DNA from: Fuscovulum blasticum DSM 2131
Lineage (GTDB): Bacteria; Pseudomonadota; Alphaproteobacteria; Rhodobacterales; Rhodobacteraceae
Length of the DNA stretch: 64,000 nucleotides
Direction: 5' to 3'
NCBI RefSeq assembly: GCF_003034965.1
Contig: NZ_PZKE01000007.1
Span: forward strand, 1-64,000
The notes beneath the pieces were generated by a model. The model was not told the origin of the DNA. It saw nothing but the letters and a program-made list of their open reading frames with translations, and made no database searches. Shown in pieces: positions 19,498 to 28,446 of the stretch (within the stretch, counting starts at the first letter, position 1; the number at the start of each line of letters is the position of its first letter). A program made the position numbers and the translations under genes.

Positions 19498-20271
19498 CGC
19501 TTACGGCTCGTAAACCGTTGACCAAGTGTTGACAAGAATTTGGAACGACGAAAGCCGAGCGTTATGATCGGCTTTGAAGTCTTTGATAAGACTTGTAGTT
19601 TTTGCGAGGGCAGGATTTGAACCTGCGGCCTTCAGGTTATGAGAGCTACCCAAGCGTCCGGAATATCCGCGTCTTTTCCGATTTTAGCCGATTTTCAGGT
19701 CAGCAACGTCGGCGTCGTATCGCGTGAAACATCCGTAAGCCGATGAAAGAAAATGGGAATCCAGATCAACCCGTCAGCTACACTGCGCACGTCAAACAGG
19801 CTTCCGGTAACATCTACTGTAAAAGGCGGCACCGCGGTGCCGCCTAGGTTGGTTAACAAAGATTTCGCCTGCCGTGCCGCTAACGCATGGCGCGACAGAC
19901 CACGCTCGCCTTAAGGTTACGTCGGCAAGCTGCGCCAATGGGCGCAGACATGCTCGATGCAACCGAACCGACGGCGCGTATAACGCCTGATCCAGATATG
20001 TCAGGTCATGCCCTTCTCCTTTCTTGGGAAGAGGGTTTCGCTTGATGCGGGCCGAAATTTGTGGAACACTCAAGTTGTTGAATCGAGGATGTCCACGGGC
20101 TTCGGCCCGCTATGATGTTCACCTATATGGGAAGCCAAACCTGCCAGGGTTTAGCTTTTCCTGTTTAAGGTCACCCGCGCCGGGCGGTTTTCAACGCGAC
20201 GGACCCAAGTCTCTTCTCATCGTCACCTCCGTGGCATCTTGGCGGGACTACCCTTGTCGCCTGACAATCCG
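19498..20271. other. Non-coding stretch between the two accessory blocks
   Basis: No credible gene in either strand. It holds the tRNA fragment at 19604-19650 and a perfect palindromic hairpin GGCGGCACC/GGTGCCGCC at 19825-19844 without a T tract. At the right side it ends with an 18-bp transposon-end-like sequence at 20249-20266. The 93-codon minus-strand frame at 19792-20073 has no family resemblance and crosses the hairpin. Confidence 0.6.
19604..19650 (-). other. Fragment of an initiator tRNA (fMet) gene, possible att site
   Basis: On the minus strand the sequence runs GTAGCTC, TCATAACCTGAAGG, then GCAGGTTCAAATCCTGC and CCTCGC. This is the 3' two-thirds of an initiator tRNA-Met: CAT anticodon, variable region, T arm and acceptor 3' strand. 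Relative to the usual tRNA-fMet, seven bases between GTAGCTC and TCATAA are missing and the 5' acceptor strand and most of the D arm are absent. It cannot fold as a tRNA. Such 3' fragments are typical scars of integrase-mediated insertion at tRNA genes. Confidence 0.75.
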
Positions 20272-20289
20272 TGTCAGGCGACAAGGGTA
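20249..20289. repeat. Two abutting transposon ends, inverted, 5-bp spacer
   Basis: Bases 20249-20266 (TACCCTTGTCGCCTGACA) are the exact reverse complement of 20272-20289, separated by ATCCG. The right half is the left end of the element below. The left half matches the element's right end (30356-30373) at 17 of 18 positions. It thus looks like the last 18 bp of a second element copy lying to the left, or a duplicated end. Confidence 0.8.
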
Positions 20290-20395
20290 AGTATCTCAAT
20301 CAAAGTTGCATGGCATTAATTTAAAATAGATTTGTTTCGTTTTTTGACATGAAGGGTTATCTCAAACGACATCTGAATTTATCTCACTTCACGTC
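20272..20395 (+). repeat. Left-end repeat array of the Tn7-like element
   Basis: Terminal repeat followed by three related motifs: AAGTATCTCAATCAAAG (about 20287-20303), GGTTATCTCAAACGACATCTGA (about 20356-20377), and TTTATCTCACTTCACGTC (about 20379-20396). Spacing is uneven, with an AT-rich gap. Candidate transposase binding sites. Confidence 0.65.
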
Positions 20396-20569
20396 ATCTT
20401 CACCTTTATTACAGATTTGGCGCCTTTCGGTTCGTATGAGAAATTCCGGACAATGAGGGGTTCCCTTGGTGCAGAGTGCGTGGTCTGATGGACGTTAGGC
20501 CCCAAAGAACGACCCAGCGGCGGTGTGTGGCCGTCCCGCCAGAAGGCAGGCCTAGGCCTGATGTGATTG

Positions 20570-21127
20570 ATGGCCCATTGGTACACTGCCGACCTGCATT
20601 TTGGTTGTGGCAGCATCGTCGCGAACGCGCAGCGCCCGTTCCGTGACACCAGCCATATGGACTCTGTGCTGGTCGAGCGGCTTTGGGAGAAAGTCGGCCC
20701 CGGGTATGACCTCTGGATCGTGGGCGACTTCGCGTTTGGACCGAAGGCGAAGGACGAAGACTGGCTGCTGAACCTCTTCAGCCAGTTGCCCGGCGCGCGG
20801 CGGCATCTGATCGTCGGCAACCATGACGGCCGGCTGACGCAGGCGCTGCCCTAGGACAGCGCAGCATGGCTCGCTGAGCTGAATGATCCGGCGGCCGACA
20901 AACCTGTCACGCTCTGCCACTACCCGATGATGACCTGGAACCACGCACGTAAGGGGGCTCTGCATCTGTTCGGCCATGTGCATTGCAACTGGCAGGGCAC
21001 CGCCAACAGCGTGAATGTCGGTGTCGATGTCTGGGGCTTTTACCCTGTCACCCTGATTGACGCCGCTCGCCGCGCAAAATCCTTGCCGCAGCACAGGCAC
21101 TGGAAGGATGTGGAGCCGCGCGCCTAG
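20570..21127 (+). pseudogene. Metallophosphoesterase with internal amber codon
   Basis: Calcineurin-like phosphoesterase of about 185 codons. Metal-ligand motifs are TADLHFG, VGDFAFG, VGNHD, LCHYP and LFGHVH, in the right order. An in-frame TAG at 20852-20854, between GNHDGRLTQALP and DSAAWLAELND, interrupts it; a Trp codon is the likely ancestor. Both halves stay open and family-like, so the lesion looks recent. The product would stop after the GNHD motif and lack the last two metal-binding blocks. First gene inside the element's left end. The substrate is unknown. Confidence 0.85.
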
Positions 21128-21459
21128 GCAGATATGGCCGGGCACAGGCCTTTCCTACACGCAGGGGCTTCTTCGAAGGGCGGTAATGCCCCAGCTTCCC
21201 AGACGTCCGCCTCGGTCGGTTTCAGCTGCTTGTTTCCACACCAACGTGCGACGCCAAGCCACTGTAGTGAAGACGGCCCTTTGCCGTCGGTCGAGTTCTT
21301 CGGGTGCAGCACTGCAGCATTCCCGAAGCAGCCGTTCGCAGCATCTTGAGATGCCTAGGCAGCAGCAGTATCTGGCCATCGGTCCATTTGTGGGCAAGAC
21401 ACTTCAGCAAATTCCTTGTAGGATTCACCGAAGCAGCGCGAACTCTGATTGATTGAACA
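21128..21459 (+). other. Non-coding stretch upstream of ietA
   Basis: 332 bp without a supported gene. Short frames here have no family resemblance. It probably contains the ietAS promoter, but I see no convincing -35/-10 pair or repeat. Confidence 0.4.
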
Positions 21460-22512
21460 ATGGCGAGAAGTGACCTCCTGATAGCTCTTGTGCGCGCCGG
21501 TGCAGTCGGTGATCGGGACATGCTGCGGTCAACGACCGAGGCCTTGGTGGCCGAGGAGCGCGCTCAGAACCATCACATCGTTGCTGATCGGCTCGAGAGG
21601 GCGATGTCGAATGTCCCGGTCTCACCACCAACGCTGACCTCGGCTTCTTTGCAGTCCGGGGCGGGCAAAGACGCCATTCTGGAAATCGAACCGCAGACCA
21701 GGATGGAGCAGCTACTTCTGCCGCTCCCTGTCCAGGAAAATGGCCGTCAGCTGGTGCAGGAGCATGTCAGAGCCGATGTGCTGCGCGCTCATGGATATGA
21801 GCCTCGTCACCGTGTTCTCCTGTCTGGACCTCCCGGCAACGGAAAGACGTCTTTTGCCGAATCCGTGGCCGAAGCTCTCGGCCTTCCGTTCCTCATGGTA
21901 CGCTACGATGCGTTGATCGGAAGCTATCTGGGTGAGACAAATACGCGCCTGCGCAAACTGTTCGACTATGTCCGAACCCGGCCAAGCGTCCTTTTTTTTG
22001 ATGAGTTCGACTCAATTGGCAAAGAGCGGGGCGATACGCATGAAACCGGAGAAATAAAGCGGGTTGTTTCGTTCCTACTGATGCAGCTCGATCAATTGCC
22101 GAGCTATGTGATTGTTATCGCTGCGACTAACCACGGCGAACTGCTGGACAAAGCAGTGTGGCGACGATTCCAGCTGCGTCTCGATTTTCCAGCGCCGGAC
22201 AGGGCCCGAGTCGAAGAATATCTTGACCGCGTGATCGCTCATTGGCCAGATAGACCAAGCCTCACGATCCGCTCCATTGCCGGAAAGCTTGGGGCGGTAA
22301 GCTATGCCGAAGCGCTCGATTTCTGTCAGAGCGTGCGTCGAAGGCAGATATTGGGACTGGGAGAGGTGTCTGTCGACACGGCGCTGAAGATCGAACTCGA
22401 TCTCTGGACCTCCCGAGTGAGGCCGGAGGCACTACTGGATGGTCAGCGACCCGAGAAAACCACTTCTTCGGCTCGAGCCCGGAAAACCGCAGGGACGTCT
22501 GACAAGGGATAA
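21460..22512 (+). CDS. ietA: IetA-like AAA ATPase (antitoxin/defence partner)
   Basis: 350-aa single-domain AAA+ ATPase. Walker A GPPGNGKT, Walker B VLFFDEFDS, sensor 1 VIAATNH, an arginine-finger region (VWRRFQLRLDFP) and the pore-type loop GSYLGETNTRLRKLF resemble FtsH/Vps4-type ATPases. It is followed with overlap by a subtilisin-like protease. That pair is the ietAS module, described as a toxin-antitoxin stability system of the Agrobacterium plasmid pTiC58, with IetA as the antitoxin, and later recovered as an anti-phage system. The start ATG 21460 has only a weak ribosome binding site. Both genes look intact inside an otherwise decaying element. Confidence 0.88.
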   Translation: MARSDLLIALVRAGAVGDRDMLRSTTEALVAEERAQNHHIVADRLERAMSNVPVSPPTLTSASLQSGAGKDAILEIEPQTRMEQLLLPLPVQENGRQLVQEHVRADVLRAHGYEPRHRVLLSGPPGNGKTSFAESVAEALGLPFLMVRYDALIGSYLGETNTRLRKLFDYVRTRPSVLFFDEFDSIGKERGDTHETGEIKRVVSFLLMQLDQLPSYVIVIAATNHGELLDKAVWRRFQLRLDFPAPDRARVEEYLDRVIAHWPDRPSLTIRSIAGKLGAVSYAEALDFCQSVRRRQILGLGEVSVDTALKIELDLWTSRVRPEALLDGQRPEKTTSSARARKTAGTSDKG

Positions 22513-24979
22513 TCCCGGCTTCCCGCAGGGGCCCGAGAAGTTCGAGCGGCAGGCGCAGGGACAGAGACACGGACCCAAGTTCCAGCGTTTGGCCGATGTG
22601 CTTGCTCGGGATCCTGCTGGACTTGAACTCAAGCAAGATCCCACAGCACTCGCGCCGGAACGGTTACTCGTCTTCGAAGTGCGTGGAAGCATTCAAGACT
22701 TTGCCCGCGCGATCACGAAGGTGGTGGGCCTTGAGCTGATCGATGAGGAAGATCTGCCCTCCGACGAGGACAAGCAGCCTGTTGCCTATCTGCTGATACC
22801 CGACGCCAAGGCCTTGGAGCAAATACTACGTCTTTGGTCTATCTGGTTGGAAACCGGGGAAGTTCCTACGGGCTTCACCCCATGGCGCAACGTGTTTGAC
22901 TGCCTGCGCGATCTACGGCCATGGGGACCGTCCGACAGGGTTCAGGGCACTGATCGTGACATCCTGAGTGCGCAGATCGCCGAGCGCGCTGATGACGAAC
23001 TGATCACACTTGAAATTGAGCTGGTCTTCCGCGCGCAGGCCAAAGCCGGAAGGTCGAACGAAACTGAGGTTGAAACGGCAATCCAGTCGCGCGGCGGAAA
23101 TATCATCAGCCGGGCAAGGCTCGACGACATCGCTTATCACGCCCTTCTGGCGCGCCTGCCCGTAAACGCAATCCGCGCGATCATAGATCGCGCTCAGTCA
23201 AGCGTCGCGGGTCTCGATCCTGTTATGCATATCCGCCCGCAAAGCGTGGCGACAGCGTTGGATGTGGAAGATATGCTGCCCATTGGGGCAGTCGCACAGA
23301 GCGAAGAGCTTTCGCCCGATGCCATCCTGGCCTTGCTCGACGGAGTTCCTGTCGCGGCTCATCCGCTCTTGCGACAGCACTTGATCGTCGAAGACCTCTT
23401 TGGTTTGGAACCCGAAGCAATGGTGAACCAGCGTGTGCATGGCACCGCGATGGCCTCCCTTATCATTCATGGTGACCGCAATCGGCCTGAGGCACCGTTG
23501 CCCCGCCGTATTCACTGCATCCCAGTTCTCGGAGCCGCTGACGCGTTTCCGGAAGACAGGCTGATTGTCGATGTCATTTATCAGGCAATCCTACATATGC
23601 GGGAATCGGCGGAACCTACCGCTCGCCACGTCATCATCGTCAATTTGTCACTGGGAAATCGACATCGACAGTTTCAGGGCCAGATGTCGCCCTGGGCGAG
23701 GCTCCTTGATCGGCTTGCGTATAGGTTCGGGATTCTCTTTCTGGTCAGCGCAGGAAATATCATCAGGGATTTTGAAATCCCAGGTTACACGACAAGCGTA
23801 GATCTTGAGGGAGCAACGCCGGATGCCCGGTCGTCGGCGCTTATACAGGCGCTCGCGAATATTCAGGCAGATCGCCGATTGCTGGCTCCAGGGGAGACCG
23901 TCAACGGACTAACTATCGGTGCCAAGAATTCAGACTGCGTCTCGGCTGCGGATCGTGTGTTCGCGCGGACAAATGTTGATCCCTATCCCTGGCTGGATAC
24001 ATCAAATCCTTCCAGCGCACTGGGACCCGGCTTCGCTGGTTCCGTAAAGCCCGACATTCTAATGCCCGGTGCGCGAGAACATCTGCGCGTTACAGCCAGC
24101 GGCAGTGGAGCGGCGATCCGGGTTGCACCGGGTCGTCCGGGTCGGGGAGCCGGACTTAAGGTTGCCGCACCTCCGTCCAGTCAAGGATTGGAAGGCGCCG
24201 AGAGCTACACCAATGGCACGAGCGCTGCGACCTCTGTAGCATCGAGAACCGCACATCGGATCCATGATGCACTGGAAGCAGCATATGGCGAAGCATTTCT
24301 GTATCTGCCCCCACGAAACCGCGCGGTATTGCTAAAGGCGCTCCTGGTACACCCGGCCAGATGGCCGGACGCCACGGCGTCCTTCGTACGTCGACTCCTC
24401 GGGCCGCATGGCAGGGGGCAGGCCCCGAGGCAAAAAGACAATATTCGTCGGTTCGTCGGATATGGATCCGTCGACCCCGATGAGGCCGTCACATGTGCTG
24501 CGGATCGGGCGACGTTCTGGGCAACGGGTGAATTGGGCCCGGAGCAACGCTTGGCAGTTTCAGTGCCGATACCGGCTGCCTATGGAGGTAAAGCCATGCC
24601 GCATTCCTTGTCCGCAACCCTAGCATGGTTCACGCCGGTCCTCGCCGGGCGCCGATCCTATCGAACGGTAAGGATGAAGATCCTTGATCCTGACGACATC
24701 GACCGCCTTAGCGTAAAAGCGCATGGCGATCAGCCCGATCTAAACCAAACCAATCGCGGCAGCGTCTATACTCGCTCTTGGCGCGGCGATGGGGCCGCCG
24801 TTGTGGCGGCCGACATGAGTTTGCCCTTGTGGGTTCAGCGTGAGCCAGATCAAGGAACCCGCCTAGACGAGGCGGTCACCTTTGGCTTGGCCGTTACGAT
24901 CACAATGCCCGGCGTGAACGAAATTTACGACCAAGTGCGTGATCGCTTGCGTGATCCGCAGCGCACACATGTCAGATAG
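22439..24979 (+). CDS. ietS: IetS-like subtilisin-family serine protease (toxin/effector)
   Basis: 846-aa S8 family peptidase. The triad is visible as D301 (LLDGVP), H334 (VHGTAMAS) and S595 (NGTSAATS). The N-terminal ~280 residues carry no signal peptide and probably form a regulatory or target-sensing domain; about 240 residues follow the catalytic Ser. It is cytoplasmic by inference. It overlaps ietA by 74 bp in another frame, consistent with coupled synthesis so that the ATPase restrains the protease. In the known system IetS is the toxic component. No lesion seen; the insertion between His and Ser is longer than in secreted subtilisins. Confidence 0.88.
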   Translation: MVSDPRKPLLRLEPGKPQGRLTRDNPGFPQGPEKFERQAQGQRHGPKFQRLADVLARDPAGLELKQDPTALAPERLLVFEVRGSIQDFARAITKVVGLELIDEEDLPSDEDKQPVAYLLIPDAKALEQILRLWSIWLETGEVPTGFTPWRNVFDCLRDLRPWGPSDRVQGTDRDILSAQIAERADDELITLEIELVFRAQAKAGRSNETEVETAIQSRGGNIISRARLDDIAYHALLARLPVNAIRAIIDRAQSSVAGLDPVMHIRPQSVATALDVEDMLPIGAVAQSEELSPDAILALLDGVPVAAHPLLRQHLIVEDLFGLEPEAMVNQRVHGTAMASLIIHGDRNRPEAPLPRRIHCIPVLGAADAFPEDRLIVDVIYQAILHMRESAEPTARHVIIVNLSLGNRHRQFQGQMSPWARLLDRLAYRFGILFLVSAGNIIRDFEIPGYTTSVDLEGATPDARSSALIQALANIQADRRLLAPGETVNGLTIGAKNSDCVSAADRVFARTNVDPYPWLDTSNPSSALGPGFAGSVKPDILMPGAREHLRVTASGSGAAIRVAPGRPGRGAGLKVAAPPSSQGLEGAESYTNGTSAATSVASRTAHRIHDALEAAYGEAFLYLPPRNRAVLLKALLVHPARWPDATASFVRRLLGPHGRGQAPRQKDNIRRFVGYGSVDPDEAVTCAADRATFWATGELGPEQRLAVSVPIPAAYGGKAMPHSLSATLAWFTPVLAGRRSYRTVRMKILDPDDIDRLSVKAHGDQPDLNQTNRGSVYTRSWRGDGAAVVAADMSLPLWVQREPDQGTRLDEAVTFGLAVTITMPGVNEIYDQVRDRLRDPQRTHVR

Positions 24980-25103
24980 CAGCGGAATATTGATGGCAGG
25001 TCCAGTGCCTTGAGCGCCACGCGTTGAGTAATTAACGACCTTTGCGAGACGCTGCGGGCGCCATGCCGCGCTGCAGCCTTCCAGTTCTTCGCGCATTATG
25101 TGT

Positions 25104-25172
25104 GTGTTTCGGCGTACAAAATTGACCCCTTAAGGAGGGTTATTGGCGTCCAATTTTGACCCCCCTGAAGTT
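25104..25172. mobile_element. IS21-family end remnant
   Basis: The run TTTCGGCGTACAAAATTGACC followed by a second, related block (CCAATTTTGACCCCCCTGAAG) is typical of IS21-element termini with repeated terminal motifs. No istA or istB sequence adjoins it, so this is a scar. It lies between ietS and the 3' part of a disrupted minus-strand gene. Confidence 0.6.
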
Positions 25173-25208
25173 CTATCCGCCCGTTCGCTTCGAGGCTGCA
25201 GCGCCGAT

Positions 25209-25477
25209 CTAATGGCGTTCCATGTTCGCCATGGCGAGCAATTCCATCGCTCTGACCCGAAGTTCAGGTGGGCCGGACGCCGCGATTTCTGCCAGCCGCT
25301 TCATGACAGATTCGAAGTCCAAGAAGGTACCGACGTTTTCGCGCTTGAGGACGAAGTAGCGACCTCGGTCACTACTATCGACAGATGACACAAACATGCC
25401 TAGGGCACTGACTAGACCATCGTCAGTTTTGGTAACCAGGGCAAGGACGCTAGTAGGTCCGTCCTCATAGCCTGCCT
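25209..25477 (-). pseudogene. 3' part of a gene split by IS256
   Basis: Minus-strand frame with natural-looking sequence (YEDGPTSVLALVTKTDDG, GRYFVLKRENVGTFLDF) ending at 25209. It has no start of its own and begins at the IS256 left boundary. It appears to be the C-terminal part of the gene whose 5' part is at 26851-27214. Joining the two after removing the IS and one duplication copy still needs a one-base shift near the junction, so the gene carries more than one lesion. I do not recognise the family. Confidence 0.55.
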
Positions 25478-26850
25478 GATGCTGTCCCTGACCGTGGTGT
25501 AGGTTCTGGCTGAGGTGGTCACCGGGGATGTTCGGTTAGGGTCTGGTTGCTTACGCCAACCCAGGACCGAGAGGACCACCGATGACCACCGACATGATGA
25601 ACCTGCGCGACCTCGTCGAGAAGACCCCTGATGCCGATCTGCTACGCGAGATGATCGGCTTTGCCGCCGAACGGCTGATGGAGCTGGAGGTCGGCGCCGT
25701 GACTGGCGCGGCCTATGGCGAGAAGGATCCGGCGCGACGGGCGCAGCGCAACGGATACCGCGACAGGGATTGGGAGACGCGCGCCGGAACCGTCGAGCTG
25801 CGCATCCCGAAGCTTCGGAAAGGCAGCTACTTCCCCGGCTTCCTCGAGCCCCGGCGGATGGCCGAGAAGGCGCTGACCGCGGTGATCCAGGAGGCCTATG
25901 TCCAGGGCATCTCCACCCGCTCCGTCGACGATCTGGTCAAGGCCATGGGCATGTCGGGGATCAGCAAGAGCCAGGTCTCGCGGCTCTGCGAAGAGATCGA
26001 TGGCAAGGTGAAGGCGTTCCTCACCCGCCCGCTCGAAGGCGATTGGCCCTACCTCTGGATCGATGCCACCTACCTCAAGGTTCGGCGCGGCGGGCGGATC
26101 GTCTCGGTGGCCGTCATCATCGCCATCGGTGTGAACACGGACGGACGGCGCGAGGTTCTGGGCCTGGAGATCGGCACATCCGAGGCCGAACCGATCTGGA
26201 CGGAGTTCCTGCGCAAGCTGACCCGCCGGGGGCTGCGCGGGGTCAAGCTGGTCATCAGCGACGCCCATGAAGACATCAAGGCCGCCGTCGCGAAGGTTCT
26301 CAGCGCCACCTGGCAGCGCTGCCGCGTCCACTTCCAGCGCAACGCCTTGGCACATGCCGGAAAGAGCGGGCGCAGGGTGGTCTCCGCCTTTATCGCCACA
26401 GCCTTCGCCCAGGACACCGCCGAGGCCGCCAGCACCCAGTGGCGTGCCGTGGCCGACCAGATCCGGCCCAAGGTGCCCAAGCTGGCCGCGCTGATGGATG
26501 ACGCCGAGCACGACGTGCTGGCCTACATGTCCTTCCCGAAGGAACATCGGGCCAAGCTGCACTCGACGAACCCGATCGAGCGGCTGAACGGCGAGATCAA
26601 GCGTCGCACAGACGTCGTCGGCATCTTTCCGAACGACGACGCCATCGTCCGCCTCGTCGGTGCCTTGCTTCTCGAACAGAATGATGAGTGGGCCGTCCAG
26701 CGCGCCCGCTACATGACACTGGAAACCATCGCACCGATGGGCGAAAATACCGTCATCAGTCTGCCCGCTGCGGCATCCTGATCAACCTGGCCCGCGCCGA
26801 GCATCACGGTGACGATCAGCGCCAGCTACACCACTCCACAGGACAGCATC
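25478..26850 (+). mobile_element. IS256-family insertion sequence with 8-bp duplication
   Basis: 1373 bp with terminal inverted repeats starting GATGCTGTCC at both ends and one transposase gene. It is flanked by direct 8-bp copies GCCTGCCT at 25470-25477 and 26851-26858, the duplication length expected for IS256. Complete ends, an intact transposase and an intact duplication indicate a recent insertion. Confidence 0.93.
25582..26781 (+). CDS. IS256-family (mutator) transposase
   Basis: 399-aa DDE transposase. Catalytic D in [11 protein letters not shown] in [10 protein letters not shown] and E in [15 protein letters not shown] are all present. The C-x2-H stretch (RCRVHFQRN) typical of the family follows the second Asp. 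Full length and intact, so it should be active. It starts 104 bp from the IS left end at an ATG preceded by GAGAGGACC. Confidence 0.95.
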   Translation: MTTDMMNLRDLVEKTPDADLLREMIGFAAERLMELEVGAVTGAAYGEKDPARRAQRNGYRDRDWETRAGTVELRIPKLRKGSYFPGFLEPRRMAEKALTAVIQEAYVQGISTRSVDDLVKAMGMSGISKSQVSRLCEEIDGKVKAFLTRPLEGDWPYLWIDATYLKVRRGGRIVSVAVIIAIGVNTDGRREVLGLEIGTSEAEPIWTEFLRKLTRRGLRGVKLVISDAHEDIKAAVAKVLSATWQRCRVHFQRNALAHAGKSGRRVVSAFIATAFAQDTAEAASTQWRAVADQIRPKVPKLAALMDDAEHDVLAYMSFPKEHRAKLHSTNPIERLNGEIKRRTDVVGIFPNDDAIVRLVGALLLEQNDEWAVQRARYMTLETIAPMGENTVISLPAAAS

Positions 26851-27214
26851 GCCTGCCTGACGCCAAGCGAAAAAGACTTATCGGACGAGGCGTATCTATC
26901 ATCGTCGTGAGGTCGGTCGAGCGATAGTGGTCGATCATGATCTGGTACGCGGCCTCGAACTCATTTTCGGATAACCACCAATCTTCGCGTCGCTTCTCCT
27001 ATTCCCCGTACTTACCGTGCGCGAACGTTTCTCGGCGCAAAATGGAGGTCAACCAGCCAAGCGCCCGCCCTTCTGCGAAGAACTGCTTGTTGATGACTTC
27101 GCGTTCATCCTTGGCCATATGGGCGTAAAGGATGGGAACCAAACGATCCACGCGATCCCAACTATCTACGATAAAACTCTCTTCGCCGGGGTTCAGGCAA
27201 TAGGCATCGTTCAT
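26851..27214 (-). pseudogene. 5' part of a gene split by IS256, with nonsense codon
   Basis: Starts at ATG 27214, overlapping the upstream metallophosphoesterase stop (ATGA), and reads MNDAYCLNPGEESFIVDSW. It contains TAG at 26999-27001, after which coding-like sequence continues (KRREDWWLSENEFEAAYQ) to the IS256 boundary. The missing C-terminus is probably at 25209-25477. Family not recognised. It was the last gene of a small minus-strand operon. Confidence 0.6.
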
Positions 27215-28218
27215 GACGTGCCCAAGGCCGAGTAGAAGATTTCGGGCTCTTTGGCTGGTCCAAAGCCTTCCTCGAGCTCTCGAAGTCGCTCAAGTAAGAT
27301 TTCCGTTTTCCGCAGCGATCCAAGCGCCTTTTGGTGATGGAGGTCCAAGAGAAACTGAGCCGTTGGGTCCGGGCCAGCATCGACCACTGCCCAGAAAATA
27401 TCGAATTCCGACTGGGTAATCGCATGAGTAGGCCTAATAAGACTGAAATACAGCCGGTAATGGTCTGGGTTGGCTAAGCGATGGCCATCGACCTCCCGCT
27501 GGCGGGTCGACCGATCCACCTTCTGGTAGATTTCTATGTGCCCCCAGATCCAGCTGTGGATGTGATGCGCCTTGATCTCTTCCCAGAGGTCGCTGGCAAA
27601 TCCGGCGCTAAGAGCGCGATCCTGATCGCGGCCAATCTCGCGGGCCGGGTGAATAAGTTGCCGCACCGGCAGGTGCTGGGTCATCACGATCGTTGCGCTG
27701 GGATAGAGCTGCGCCAAGGCCTCGAACACCGCCGCCTTCTGTTCCGCGTGCAAGGCCAACATATCGGCCCCGGTAAAGCGTCGACCGGGCGCGGTGCGTA
27801 TGGCGTGATAGTCGTTGAGCAGGCGCGGCACCACGGTCCGGGCGAGAGCCTCCAGCCCGGGATAAAGCCGGAAGTCGGTCCACAGCGTGGCGCCGATGAT
27901 CCGCACTCCGGCAAGTTCCGTCACCGCCCCATGCAGGACGCGAATGTCGAGCCCCTCGGCCTTCAGGGCCGCGAGTTGGTGGGCCTCCTCGGCGAGGAGG
28001 TCTGACCAGACGGAGCCAGAGGCCTCATGATTGCCCCAGATCAGGACGACCGGGCAGTCATACTTGCGGGCGGATGCCGCCAGAATGTCGAGATGGCGTC
28101 CGCGCGTATGGGTGTCGCCACCGATCAGCACGCCGTCGACAGGTGCGCTCGGGTCCGGAAGGTCAAAGCCCTCCCATAATTCGTCATGCAGATCGCTCCA
28201 GACCAGAAACCGCGCCAT
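27211..28218 (-). CDS. Metallophosphoesterase
   Basis: 335-aa calcineurin-like phosphoesterase with the metal-binding set in order: SDLH (8-11), GGDTH (34-38), WGNHE (61-65), TQHLP (about 187-191) and WGHIE (about 230-234). No signal peptide, so cytoplasmic. Substrate unknown; relatives cleave cyclic nucleotides, nucleic acids or phosphoproteins. The last ~90 residues are helical and lie outside the core fold. It belongs to a minus-strand operon with two small genes upstream and the IS-split gene downstream (ATGA overlap). It is the second phosphoesterase in the element; the left one is broken and belongs to a different, shorter subfamily. Confidence 0.85.
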   Translation of the reverse strand: MARFLVWSDLHDELWEGFDLPDPSAPVDGVLIGGDTHTRGRHLDILAASARKYDCPVVLIWGNHEASGSVWSDLLAEEAHQLAALKAEGLDIRVLHGAVTELAGVRIIGATLWTDFRLYPGLEALARTVVPRLLNDYHAIRTAPGRRFTGADMLALHAEQKAAVFEALAQLYPSATIVMTQHLPVRQLIHPAREIGRDQDRALSAGFASDLWEEIKAHHIHSWIWGHIEIYQKVDRSTRQREVDGHRLANPDHYRLYFSLIRPTHAITQSEFDIFWAVVDAGPDPTAQFLLDLHHQKALGSLRKTEILLERLRELEEGFGPAKEPEIFYSALGTS

Positions 28219-28227
28219 GCCATCCGT

Positions 28228-28446
28228 TCACAGGGCAAGTTCTGTGACGATGCCGGACGTCGCCAGCGCGGACAACATCACATCGACCCGGGTCACGCCC
28301 AGCTCTTCGGCCCGGCGCATGACCTCAATCTGCACGCTCATCGGGACATGCAGCTCCATCACCGACTCGAAGTCACTCTCCGGGTTCGCCCACAGGAATT
28401 CCAGCCAGGTGGTCATGCTCTGAGTCCGGTCTGGCGCTGTATTCAT
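28228..28446 (-). CDS. Small protein, possible ribbon-helix-helix DNA binder
   Basis: 72-aa protein starting MNTAPDRTQS. The second half reads as a strand (VMELHVP) then two helices (VQIEVMRRAEELG and RVDVMLSALATSG), which matches the ribbon-helix-helix layout of antitoxin-like repressors. This is a by-eye fold guess. Its ATG at 28446 overlaps the stop of the upstream 33-aa frame (ATGA), and the phosphoesterase follows after 9 bp, so the three are probably co-translated. Confidence 0.55.
   Translation of the reverse strand: MNTAPDRTQSMTTWLEFLWANPESDFESVMELHVPMSVQIEVMRRAEELGVTRVDVMLSALATSGIVTELAL

Noticed and set aside
19604-19650. Functional tRNA-Met gene
   Set aside because: 5' acceptor strand and most of the D arm are missing, so no cloverleaf can form.
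19792-20073. 93-codon minus-strand frame
   Set aside because: Crosses a perfect hairpin and has no recognisable family or ribosome binding site.
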